This document shows positions 7,191 through 13,408 of a DNA stretch of 26,105 nucleotides, in pieces. Numbering within the stretch: the stretch's first letter is position 1; the number at the start of each line of letters is the position of its first letter. The translations under genes and the position numbers were made by a program. The notes under the pieces were generated by a model. It searched no databases, was not told where the DNA came from, and was given only the letters and a program-made list of their open reading frames with translations. Origin of the DNA: an uncultured Mycoplasmatota bacterium (lineage in GTDB: Bacteria; Bacillota_I; Bacilli_A; RF39; UBA660); NCBI GenBank assembly GCA_947645535.1, contig CANSDD010000010.1, positions 1 to 26,105 on the forward strand. The letters run 5' to 3'.

Positions 7191-8621
7191 ATGGAAAAAA
7201 TAGAAAAAAGATTTAAAAAAACAAAAATAATTTGTAGTATTGGACCTGCAAGTAATGAAGTAGATGTCATGGAACAAATGGTATTATCTGGAATGAATGT
7301 AGCAAGAATCAATTTTTCTCATGCAACATTAGAAGAAAGAGAAAAAGCAACAAGTTCTGTTCGAGAAGTTCGAAAAAGAACGGGAATGAATGTGGCAATT
7401 TTTTGGGATACCAAAGGGCCTGAATTCCGTTCTGGAATGATGGAAAATGATGGAATTGAATTAGTAAATGGAAAAGAGATTCGTATTGTAAAAGAAAATG
7501 TATTGGGAACAAGTGAAAGATTTTCTGTTAATCATCCAGATGCTTTAAATTCATTAAAACCAAACGATGAGTTCTTACTAGAAAACGCAAAAATGAAACT
7601 TCAAGTAAAGAGTGTTGAAGAAGATGGAGTTACTTGTGAGATTGTTAGTGGTGGAAAACTTGGAAATAGAAAAAGTCTAAGTGTTCCAGGTGTTACCTTA
7701 GATATTCCATATGTCAGTGAAGTTGATAAAGAAGATATCAAATATGCTTGTGAACATGGGGGAGAATTTTTGGCTATTTCATTTGTATCTTCTAAAGAAA
7801 ATGTCTTAGAAGTAAAGGAATTATTGAAACAATATGGTAGAGAAGATTTACAAATTATTTGTAAAATTGAAAATCAATTAGGTTTAGATAATTTAGAAGA
7901 AATTTTAGAAGTATCAGATGGAGTAATGGTAGCACGTGGAGATTTGGGCGCTGAAGTTCCAAGCGAAATGTTACCAATTATTCAAAAAAGAATGATACAA
8001 ACTTGTCGTAGTATGGGAAAAATTTGTATTGTTGCAACAGAAATGCTAGAAACTATGATGGAAAACGCAAGACCAAAAAGAGCAGAAACCAGTGATATTG
8101 CAAATGCAGTATTAGATGGAACAGATGCAGTTATGCTTTCAGGAGAAACAACTGTTGGAAAACATCCTATTGAAACTGTAGCAGCAATGGCAAAAATTTG
8201 CGAAACAACAGAACAATATACAGAATTTGATTATATTTATGAACAAGAAAAAACAAAAGAAGTTACTGCAGCAATTGCGAGTGGAGTAGTAGAAGCAGCA
8301 AGTCGCTTAGAATCAAGACTGATTTGTGCTCCAACAATTACTGGTCATACAGCTCGTGTTATCAGTAATTTAAAACCAGATGCCTTTATTTTAGCATTAG
8401 CACCAGATGAAAAAACAGGCCGCAGATTAGCTCTTAACTGGGGAGTATATACAAGTGTATTACCAGTATTAGATTCTACTGATGAAGTTCTTTCAAGAAG
8501 TGTTGATGCTGCAAAAGAATTTATGGAATTAGAAAAAGGAGAAGCGATTATCATTACTGGTGGTTTTCCAGCTAAACAGGCTCACCATACAAATTTACTT
8601 AGGGTGGAAGTAGTTGACTAA
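7191..8621 (+). CDS. pyk: Pyruvate kinase
   Basis: Glycolytic enzyme converting phosphoenolpyruvate and ADP to pyruvate and ATP. Conserved blocks appear in order: CSIGPAS, MNVARINFSH, WDTKGPEFR, then ICKIENQLG near residue 224 with the catalytic Lys and metal-binding Glu, ARGDLGAEVP, and VATEMLE followed by AETSDIANAVLDGTDAVMLS. The C-terminal regulatory domain is complete. Length is 476 aa, as usual for the short form without the extra PEP-utiliser domain of some Bacilli. The start at 7191 was chosen because the family N-terminus (FKKTKIICSIGP) follows closely and the promoter lies just upstream; an AAGGA is present but is 13 nt away. Confidence 0.96.
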   Translation: MEKIEKRFKKTKIICSIGPASNEVDVMEQMVLSGMNVARINFSHATLEEREKATSSVREVRKRTGMNVAIFWDTKGPEFRSGMMENDGIELVNGKEIRIVKENVLGTSERFSVNHPDALNSLKPNDEFLLENAKMKLQVKSVEEDGVTCEIVSGGKLGNRKSLSVPGVTLDIPYVSEVDKEDIKYACEHGGEFLAISFVSSKENVLEVKELLKQYGREDLQIICKIENQLGLDNLEEILEVSDGVMVARGDLGAEVPSEMLPIIQKRMIQTCRSMGKICIVATEMLETMMENARPKRAETSDIANAVLDGTDAVMLSGETTVGKHPIETVAAMAKICETTEQYTEFDYIYEQEKTKEVTAAIASGVVEAASRLESRLICAPTITGHTARVISNLKPDAFILALAPDEKTGRRLALNWGVYTSVLPVLDSTDEVLSRSVDAAKEFMELEKGEAIIITGGFPAKQAHHTNLLRVEVVD

Positions 8622-8638
8622 TTGCTTCTTTTTTTTTA
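8607..8638 (+). terminator. pyk terminator
   Basis: GAAGTAGT (8607-8614) pairs with ATTGCTTC (8621-8628), including G-U pairs, followed by a 9-T run. The stem overlaps the pyk stop codon and also the promoter of the next gene. Confidence 0.75.
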
Positions 8639-8642
8639 TAAT
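8614..8642 (+). promoter_or_regulatory. Promoter of the small prepilin gene
   Basis: TTGACT (8614-8619), 17-nt spacer, TATAAT (8637-8642). The -35 hexamer overlaps the pyk stop codon, and the spacer is the T-run of the pyk terminator. Confidence 0.6.
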
Positions 8643-8677
8643 AATAGTAAGATAGGAAAGAGAAGGAGAAAGTGTAT

Positions 8678-9058
8678 ATGAAAAATAGAGGATTTACATT
8701 AGTGGAATTATTAGGGGTTGTAGTAGTAATAGCTGTACTATCTTTACTTGTCTTTCCACTTGTTATAAATCAATTTAGGAAAAATAAAACTGAGATTAGT
8801 GAAATTACAAAGATGTTATTAGAAGAAGCTGCTAGTACTTATGTAGAAGCCAATTTAAATGATTATGAGAAAAAAGCAGGTAATATATATTGTATTTCAA
8901 TAGAAAAGCTAGTAAATAATGGTTATTTGTCAGCTCCTATTATTGATCCAGCTACTGAAGAAGAGATTCCATATAGTAATATGGTGAAAGTATCAATAGA
9001 AAATCGTCAATTTGTTTATGATTTTATCGCAGGAGAAAGTTGCACTGAAATGAAATAG
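8678..9058 (+). CDS. Small type IV prepilin-like protein
   Basis: A 126-aa protein with the prepilin signature KNRG/FTLVELLGVV and a hydrophobic helix up to about residue 30; prepilin peptidase should cut between Gly and Phe. The soluble part has two Cys, possibly a disulfide. The start is ATG 8678 because AAGGAG lies nine bases upstream; the in-frame GTG at 8672 is too close to it. It has its own promoter and terminator. No pilus assembly ATPase or peptidase is nearby, so the machinery must be elsewhere. It may be a minor pilin partnering the large protein at 3140-5188. Confidence 0.85.
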   Translation: MKNRGFTLVELLGVVVVIAVLSLLVFPLVINQFRKNKTEISEITKMLLEEAASTYVEANLNDYEKKAGNIYCISIEKLVNNGYLSAPIIDPATEEEIPYSNMVKVSIENRQFVYDFIAGESCTEMK

Positions 9059-9070
9059 TATTATGAAAAG

Positions 9071-9096
9071 TGTAGAATATTTTATCTACATTTTTT
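9071..9096 (+). terminator. Terminator after the small prepilin gene
   Basis: TGTAGA (9071-9076) pairs with TCTACA (9085-9090), followed by six T. Confidence 0.75.
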
Positions 9097-9160
9097 ATTA
9101 TTTTGAGAAAAGAGAATAAAAAAATAAATTTATTAAAAATTGATAATCCATAATAAAAAA

Positions 9161-9184
9161 TAACAGAGTATAGAAAATCTGTTA
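9161..9184. repeat. TAACAGA/TCTGTTA palindrome at left edge of TA-like locus 1
   Basis: Perfect 7-bp arms around 10 nt. An A-run on the left gives a minus-strand U-run, so it could stop leftward transcripts. Related boxes lie at 13001-13023 and 18093-18117, each upstream of a TA-like locus. Confidence 0.5.
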
Positions 9185-9222
9185 AACAAATTTTAAATAT
9201 TTGTAAGAAATATAGTACAAAT

Positions 9223-9252
9223 TTTAGATATCTAACTTTTTATAAATAAAAT
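9223..9252 (+). promoter_or_regulatory. Candidate sense promoter of TA-like locus 1
   Basis: TTTAGA (9223-9228), 18-nt spacer, TAAAAT (9247-9252). Weak, but placed as in loci 2 and 3, just before the conserved TTTGTCTTAATG leader. Confidence 0.4.
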
Positions 9253-9282
9253 AATATCAGTCGTGTTTGTCTTAATGACGAG

Positions 9283-9304
9283 TGCTGTCCTTCTAGAAGG
9301 GAGG
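9283..9304 (+). promoter_or_regulatory. SD-sequestering leader hairpin, TA-like locus 1
   Basis: A 9-bp stem (with two G-U pairs) closes over a 4-nt AGAA loop, and its 3' arm contains the GGGAGG ribosome-binding site just before the ATG at 9308. Translation should be blocked unless the leader refolds. Confidence 0.6.
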
Positions 9305-9307
9305 ACA

Positions 9308-9382
9308 ATGTATGGTAGAGTTTTAATTAAAATAATATTTTTACTTTTATTTATCATTCTTATTCTTTTGATTAAGATGTGA
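9308..9382 (+). CDS. Tiny hydrophobic peptide, putative type I toxin (copy 1)
   Basis: A 24-aa peptide, MYGRVLIK then an almost pure Ile/Leu/Phe helix ending LLIKM, long enough to span a membrane once. It is homologous to the core of the peptide at 13143-13319 (KIIF...IIL..LLIKM). The ribosome-binding site GGGAGG sits in a hairpin. Downstream in the same frame, past the stop, KQKQALL still resembles copy 2, so copy 1 is either the true short form or a copy truncated by TGA. Expected action, by analogy with TxpA, BsrG and Fst peptides, is membrane depolarisation or envelope damage when the antisense RNA is lost. Toxicity is inference. Confidence 0.5.
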   Translation: MYGRVLIKIIFLLLFIILILLIKM

Positions 9383-9422
9383 TAAGATATACAGGGGGGT
9401 TTTGAAGCATTATTATGCAAGC

Positions 9423-9454
9423 AAAAACAAGCACTTTTAATTAAAAGTGCTTGT
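9423..9454 (-). terminator. Terminator of antisense RNA, locus 1
   Basis: A perfect 28-nt palindrome (9427-9454, arms beginning ACAAGCAC) is followed on the minus strand by five U (A-run 9423-9427). There is no comparable T-run on the + strand. Confidence 0.75.
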
Positions 9455-9525
9455 TCTGTACAAAATAGGACAGTACTTAACTTTTGTCATTAAGCTTATC
9501 CATTTTTTATGAGATTTTATCTCAT
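9423..9525 (-). ncRNA. Putative antisense RNA (antitoxin) of TA-like locus 1
   Basis: Predicted ~103-nt RNA from the promoter at 9532-9560 to the terminator at 9427-9454. Its 5' end folds as an ATGAGAT/ATCTCAT hairpin. It is complementary to the 3' UTR of the peptide mRNA, including the 3' partner (9486-9494) of the long-range pairing. The block 9489-9537 is almost identical to 13333-13383 of locus 2, much more conserved than the peptide gene. The layout matches B. subtilis txpA/ratA and bsrG/SR4, where the antitoxin RNA covers the toxin 3' UTR. Confidence 0.6.
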
Positions 9526-9531
9526 ATCTAC

Positions 9532-9560
9532 ATTATACTGTATAAATATGATTAAGTCAA
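9532..9560 (-). promoter_or_regulatory. Antisense promoter, TA-like locus 1
   Basis: On the minus strand TTGACT (9560-9555), 17-nt spacer, TATAAT (9537-9532). It is one of the strongest consensus promoters in the window and has no minus-strand CDS to drive. Confidence 0.75.
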
Positions 9561-9611
9561 ATATTTTTTGAAAAAAATGTGATAGAAAAGTCAAAAGTAG
9601 ATGAAAATGTG

Positions 9612-9620
9612 TGATATAAT
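9612..9620 (+). promoter_or_regulatory. Extended -10 promoter of cls
   Basis: TG at 9612-9613, one base, then TATAAT (9615-9620); no good -35. It lies 20 nt before the cls start. Confidence 0.55.
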
Positions 9621-9640
9621 CTAAAATAAGAAGGTGAAGT

Positions 9641-11152
9641 ATGAAACGAAGTCAAGTATTAGTTATTTTATGTATATTTTTAGTGATTATGTTATTTAAT
9701 TTTAACAGTTTTATTTCAAGTAGATATAATACAATTGCTTACATTTTGGTAAATGGAATATCTATTATTACAGCATTTTGTATTATGTTTGGAAATAAGA
9801 AAATAGAATCCAAAATAGCATGGGCTATTTTTGTACTATTTGTACCAGTAATAGGATTTTTATTTTTTGTTATTTTAGGAATTGAATATAATCGGTTTAA
9901 AAAATTCGATCCTAAAGTAAATGTAGATAAAGTGATTGATAAAGTATTAAAAGAAGATACTGAAGAAGCGAAAAAGTTTAAAGAAAAAATAGATGATAGA
10001 AAAAGTCTTGTAGATTTACTAGAAAATATAGGTAATTATCCATTATCTCTTCATACTAAGACCGAAATATTGACAAATGGACCAGCAAAATTTGAACGTT
10101 TAAAAGAAGAATTAAAGAAAGCAAAAAACTTTATTCATTTAGAATATTTTATTATCAAAGAAGGAACATTATTAGATGAAATAACAGAAATATTAAAAGA
10201 AAGAGCCAATAATGGTGTAAAAGTGAAAATTTTATATGATGATTTTGGTTGTGTAGATTTATCAAATCATTATTTAAAAGATTTACATAAATGTGGAATT
10301 GAAACGGCTTGTTTTAATAAAATTGATTTTCGTCTTTTTAGACCAAGTGTAAATTATAGAAATCATAGAAAAATAGTTGTTATTGATAATAAAATTGCAT
10401 TCACAGGTGGAATTAATATAGGAGATGAATATATTCATAAAGATAAATATTATGGCTTTTGGAGAGATACTCATATTATGGTAGAAGGAAATGCAGCGAG
10501 AGAATTAAATACAATTTTTATTCGTGATTGGTATCATACAACAAGTAAATTATTATTAGAACCTATGTATACAGAATATCATCCAATCAAAAATAAACAT
10601 AGTGGTGTGCAAGTGGTTGCTGATGGGCCTGATACAGAGATTGAACTAATTAAAGATGCATTTTTTAAGATGATAACATTAGCTAAAAAAAGGATATGGC
10701 TTACAACACCATATTTAATTCCTAATTCAGAGTTAATTATTGCTCTTCGTATTGCGGCTGCATCGGGAATAGATGTACGAATATTAGTACCTGGAAAACA
10801 TGATAAAGGAAAAAAAATGATTTATCGTGCAACAGAAGCATATTTTAGTGAATTATTAGAAGTAGGGGTAAAAATTTATAAGTATAGTGATTTATTTATG
10901 CATAGTAAAATACTCATTATTGATGATGATATAGCTAGTATTGGAACTGTTAATTTTGACTATCGTAGTTTTGGACTCCATTTTGAAGATACTGTTATTT
11001 TATATGAAGATCCTAGTATTAAAAAATTAGTAAAAGATTTTGAAGATGATTTACTTGTTAGTAAACCCGTTGTATTAGAAGAATGGAAGAGAAGAAAACA
11101 TATGAGAAAATTAGTAGAATCACTTGTAAGAATATTCTCACCATTGTTATAG
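9641..11152 (+). CDS. cls: Cardiolipin synthase (phospholipase D family)
   Basis: Membrane enzyme that joins two phosphatidylglycerol molecules into cardiolipin and glycerol. Two N-terminal membrane spans (about residues 5-25 and 30-80 in total) precede two PLD domains with HKD motifs: HRKIVVID near residue 241 and HSKILIID near residue 421, each followed by GG or GT and N. Length 503 aa is typical. An AAGGTGA lies just upstream of the ATG. The C-terminus KLVESLVRIFSPLL recurs as a decayed copy at 12859-12912, after two accessory genes. Confidence 0.95.
   Translation: MKRSQVLVILCIFLVIMLFNFNSFISSRYNTIAYILVNGISIITAFCIMFGNKKIESKIAWAIFVLFVPVIGFLFFVILGIEYNRFKKFDPKVNVDKVIDKVLKEDTEEAKKFKEKIDDRKSLVDLLENIGNYPLSLHTKTEILTNGPAKFERLKEELKKAKNFIHLEYFIIKEGTLLDEITEILKERANNGVKVKILYDDFGCVDLSNHYLKDLHKCGIETACFNKIDFRLFRPSVNYRNHRKIVVIDNKIAFTGGINIGDEYIHKDKYYGFWRDTHIMVEGNAARELNTIFIRDWYHTTSKLLLEPMYTEYHPIKNKHSGVQVVADGPDTEIELIKDAFFKMITLAKKRIWLTTPYLIPNSELIIALRIAAASGIDVRILVPGKHDKGKKMIYRATEAYFSELLEVGVKIYKYSDLFMHSKILIIDDDIASIGTVNFDYRSFGLHFEDTVILYEDPSIKKLVKDFEDDLLVSKPVVLEEWKRRKHMRKLVESLVRIFSPLL
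11098..11152 (+). repeat. Direct repeat, cls 3' end (intact copy)
   Basis: This stretch encodes the cls C-terminus KHMRKLVESLVRIFSPLL. A diverged copy at 12859-12912 encodes KKYKKLVESFARMVLVK, bracketing the YcxB-like and nuclease-family genes. Confidence 0.8.
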
Positions 11153-11166
11153 AAAAAAGGAATTAT

Positions 11167-11661
11167 ATGATAAAAGCTAAAACAACTTATACAAAAGAAA
11201 ATGTACTAGAACTTCAAAAATTTCAATTTAAAAGCCAAACAAAATATAGAATTGTGCTTACAGTACTTGGAATTATTGTATGTATAAGTGCAATACAATA
11301 TATTTTTAATAAAAATTATGTAGAAGGAATACCAGGGTTGGTACTAGGAATTTATATATTTGGATATCTTTATTCATCTGTAGTACCAAAAATACAAACA
11401 AATTATGTTTTAAAAAGTGATCGTATAATGATAGGCTTGGAAAACCATTTTACTTTTTCTAAGAAATATATAGAAATAATAGATAAATATTCTACTGCTC
11501 GCATTCCTTATGACATTATTTATGCCTATTATGAAACTAAAAATTATTTTTATATTTATTTAAATAATGTAAAAGTATATATAGTAGGAAAAGAAGATAT
11601 CGAAGATGGAAATATAGAAGAACTTAGAAATTTATTGAACGAAAAAGTAAAAAGAAAGTAG
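11167..11661 (+). CDS. YcxB-like membrane protein
   Basis: A 164-aa protein. Two membrane spans (about residues 28-47 and 54-73) are followed by a soluble domain of YcxB-like type: TNYVLKSDRI, then a beta-rich stretch with IPYDIIYAYYETKNYFYIYL and a C-terminal helix. YcxB-like proteins have no defined function; many sit near membrane or stress genes. The start is ATG 11167 with AAGGA five bases upstream; the longer frame from 11083 overlaps cls and lacks a ribosome-binding site. It is 14 bp after cls and 9 bp before the nuclease-family gene, so the three are probably one operon. Confidence 0.7.
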   Translation: MIKAKTTYTKENVLELQKFQFKSQTKYRIVLTVLGIIVCISAIQYIFNKNYVEGIPGLVLGIYIFGYLYSSVVPKIQTNYVLKSDRIMIGLENHFTFSKKYIEIIDKYSTARIPYDIIYAYYETKNYFYIYLNNVKVYIVGKEDIEDGNIEELRNLLNEKVKRK

Positions 11662-11670
11662 GTAGTTATT

Positions 11671-12858
11671 ATGAATACAAAAGACATATTAGAAAAAAGT
11701 GAAGAATTTCAATTCTTTAAAAAGTATTATCAAAGAGAAGATTTTGCTAGTCGTTATGGAATTTCAAGAATGGAAATTAGACATAGTAATTTTTTAGCAT
11801 GGTTATTAAATTCTCAAAAATCTCATCAATTAAATGAGGTACCAATTAAAATACTATTAAATGCATTATTAGAAAATAAGTATCCGTTTAATAATACCAT
11901 AAAGCAAATATTAAAAATAAGAAAATATGAATTAAGTGATATTTCTGTATATAGGGAGAAAATGAATATTGATATTTTTATTAAATTTAAATTAAATGAA
12001 ATTCCAGTTTGTATTATTATAGAAAATAAAATAAAGGCTATTTTTGGAAAAGAGCAACCAAAAAAATATATTGATGAGGTAAAAAAATCAGATGAATTTA
12101 AAGAAATTATTTGTTTATATTTACATCCTATTTTTAATGATGAAACAGATGAAGCAAAGAAACATAATTTTCATTCTATTACCTATCAATGGTTATATGA
12201 ACAAGTATTGCTTCCTATACTAGAAAAAATAGAAGAGAATGAAGATGAAAAAACAAAATATGTATTAGAAGATTACTTTCATTGTTTATCGACACCATCT
12301 GGAGATGATTATGGAATTATTATCACCAAAAAAGAAAAGGTGAAACTTGATAATTTTGTAAAAGAAAATAAATCAGAATTACTTTCTTTTTTTAGAGATT
12401 TAGGAAACAATAAAGAATATGAAAAATTTTTTCTTGATAATCGAAATCTCTTTTTAAATATTATCAATAAATATATTAATTTAGAAGAAAAAGATAAAAA
12501 TATAGATTTAGAAAAATTAATGAAAAAGGCATTGAGTAGTAAAATTTATAGCATTAAAGGTATAAAGTGTAAAAGTATTTCGGAATTTGTAAAAAAGATA
12601 TTACTTTATTTTAGAGACAATCGCGAAGAAGATTTAGAAAAATTAGTAAATATTAGTGGAGAAGATAAATTAATGGTAAAGGAAAAAGAAATTTTAAAAA
12701 TGCCACATCCTCAGTGGTATAAAAAAGAAGAAAAAAATAAAATAGAATATAAAAAAGATACATATTATATTTTAAGTTCATGGTATTCATGGGAATATTG
12801 GGAATTAAGAGATAGTATAGATAAAGAATTTCCAAATTTAGATATTAATGGAGAATAA
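11671..12858 (+). CDS. PD-(D/E)XK nuclease superfamily protein
   Basis: A 395-aa protein. Residues 38-60 (RHSNFLAWLLNSQKSHQLNE) match the conserved N-terminal motif of the PDDEXK_4 group, a family of uncharacterised putative nucleases. The catalytic core is visible as Asp101 in NIDIFI and Glu118-Asn-Lys120 in IIENKIKA, the D...ExK pattern. Residues 240-395 are Lys/Glu-rich and unassigned. No helicase, methylase or other partner is adjacent, so it is not an ordinary restriction system; a stand-alone defence or repair role is possible but unproven. It lies between cls and the decayed cls tail, which marks it as acquired. Confidence 0.75.
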   Translation: MNTKDILEKSEEFQFFKKYYQREDFASRYGISRMEIRHSNFLAWLLNSQKSHQLNEVPIKILLNALLENKYPFNNTIKQILKIRKYELSDISVYREKMNIDIFIKFKLNEIPVCIIIENKIKAIFGKEQPKKYIDEVKKSDEFKEIICLYLHPIFNDETDEAKKHNFHSITYQWLYEQVLLPILEKIEENEDEKTKYVLEDYFHCLSTPSGDDYGIIITKKEKVKLDNFVKENKSELLSFFRDLGNNKEYEKFFLDNRNLFLNIINKYINLEEKDKNIDLEKLMKKALSSKIYSIKGIKCKSISEFVKKILLYFRDNREEDLEKLVNISGEDKLMVKEKEILKMPHPQWYKKEEKNKIEYKKDTYYILSSWYSWEYWELRDSIDKEFPNLDINGE

Positions 12859-12912
12859 AAAAAATATAAAAAATTAGTAGAATCATTTGCAAGAATGGTT
12901 TTAGTCAAATAA
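12859..12912 (+). pseudogene. Decayed cls 3'-end remnant
   Basis: In the frame following the nuclease-family stop this reads KKYKKLVESFARMVLVK and a stop, homologous to the Cls C-terminus KHMRKLVESLVRIFSPLL. There is no start codon. A strong terminator follows directly, as expected if this is the original end of the cls transcription unit pushed away by inserted genes. Confidence 0.8.
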
Positions 12913-12913
12913 A

Positions 12914-12944
12914 AAAGTACTTAGATTTATGAAGTACTTTTTTT
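12914..12944 (+). terminator. Terminator of the cls operon
   Basis: AAAGTACTT (12914-12922) pairs with AAGTACTTT (12932-12940), then a T-run to 12944. Probably the ancestral cls terminator. Confidence 0.85.
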
Positions 12945-12978
12945 AAAAGTATAGAATTTATTAATCTGATAAGAAAAA

Positions 12979-13023
12979 TAACAGATATGTTAAATTCGAT
13001 TAACAGAAATTAAAAATCTGTAA
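12979..13023. repeat. TAACAGA/TCTGTAA boxes at left edge of TA-like locus 2
   Basis: TAACAGA occurs at 12979-12985 and again at 13001-13007; the latter is matched by TCTGTAA at 13017-13023. TGTTAA/TTAACA pairs lie in between. Related to 9161-9184, 18093-18117 and 26056-26074. Confidence 0.45.
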
Positions 13024-13066
13024 TAAAAATAATACCAATTTGTTATATTACTGATTTTACAAGTTA

Positions 13067-13072
13067 TATAAT
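13067..13072 (+). promoter_or_regulatory. Sense -10 element of TA-like locus 2
   Basis: TATAAT at 13067-13072 with no good -35; predicted start near 13079, just before the TTTGTCTTAATG leader shared with locus 1. Confidence 0.45.
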
Positions 13073-13103
13073 ACCAAACTGGATTTGTCTTAATGGCAGT
13101 GTT

Positions 13104-13128
13104 GTCTTCACTATATTTATAGGAGGAT
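13104..13128 (+). promoter_or_regulatory. SD-sequestering leader hairpin, TA-like locus 2
   Basis: GTCTTC (13104-13109) pairs with GAGGAT (13123-13128), and CTAT (13111-13114) pairs with ATAG (13119-13122) around ATTT, with one bulged A. The AGGAGG ribosome-binding site is wholly inside the 3' arm. Confidence 0.55.
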
Positions 13129-13142
13129 TGAAATACGAAAAA

Positions 13143-13319
13143 ATGGAACAATTATTATTTTACTTGCTAAAAATCATCTTTTTTCTTATCATCGCACTCA
13201 TAATTCTTTTGATAAAGATGTCAGGCGGCGAGTCAGGAATGTTTTTTGGTATGTTGATGTTATCACGTAAACAAAAACAAGCACTTTTAGTTTGTGCTTG
13301 TTCTACAAAACAAAGCTAA
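13143..13319 (+). CDS. Small hydrophobic peptide, putative type I toxin (copy 2)
   Basis: A 58-aa peptide with a membrane helix, LLKIIFFLIIALIILLIKM, homologous to the 24-aa peptide at 9308-9382, then a glycine-rich stretch and a tail KQKQALLVCACSTKQS. The tail is encoded by the terminator hairpin of the antisense RNA. The start is unsettled: ATG 13143 matches copy 1 but lies 16 nt from AGGAGG, while the in-frame TTG at 13128 lies only one base from it. The copy may be partly decayed at its start. Toxin role is inferred from architecture. Confidence 0.45.
   Translation: MEQLLFYLLKIIFFLIIALIILLIKMSGGESGMFFGMLMLSRKQKQALLVCACSTKQS
13273..13301 (-). terminator. Terminator of antisense RNA, locus 2
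   Basis: ACAAGCAC (13277-13284) and GTGCTTGT (13294-13301) form the same 8-bp stem as in locus 1 with a different loop; U-run on the minus strand from A 13273-13277. Confidence 0.75.
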
Positions 13320-13371
13320 GAAGTATTTTTTGCCATTAAGCTTATCCATTTTTTTATGAGATTTATCTCAT
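13273..13371 (-). ncRNA. Putative antisense RNA (antitoxin) of TA-like locus 2
   Basis: Predicted ~99-nt RNA from the promoter at 13378-13405 to the hairpin at 13277-13301. Its 5' part, with the ATGAGAT/ATCTCAT stem and AAGCTTAATGGC, is nearly identical to the locus 1 RNA. It overlaps the 3' end of the peptide ORF and its UTR. Confidence 0.6.
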
Positions 13372-13377
13372 ATTTAC

Positions 13378-13405
13378 ATTATAACGAGCAAGAAAATATT
13401 GTCAA
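13378..13405 (-). promoter_or_regulatory. Antisense promoter, TA-like locus 2
   Basis: On the minus strand TTGACA (13405-13400), 16-nt spacer, TATAAT (13383-13378). It lies right behind the clpP stop codon. Confidence 0.75.
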
Positions 13406-13408
13406 ATC

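Larger units (their letters stand above)
9271..9494 (+). repeat. 5'/3' complementary pair enclosing TA-like peptide 1
   Basis: CTTAATGAC (9271-9279, mRNA leader) is the exact reverse complement of GTCATTAAG (9486-9494, 3' UTR). In locus 2 the same pair reads CTTAATGGCA and TGCCATTAAG, so an A-U pair is replaced by G-C. This covariation supports intramolecular long-range pairing of the mRNA. Confidence 0.65.
13089..13340 (+). repeat. 5'/3' complementary pair enclosing TA-like peptide 2
   Basis: CTTAATGGCA (13089-13098) is the exact reverse complement of TGCCATTAAG (13331-13340). Compared with locus 1, both arms changed together. Confidence 0.65.

Noticed and set aside
9161..13405. CRISPR array or phage attachment repeats
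   Set aside because: The repeated blocks are two locus-sized copies with internal pairing, not short regularly spaced repeats, and no integrase or cas gene is present.
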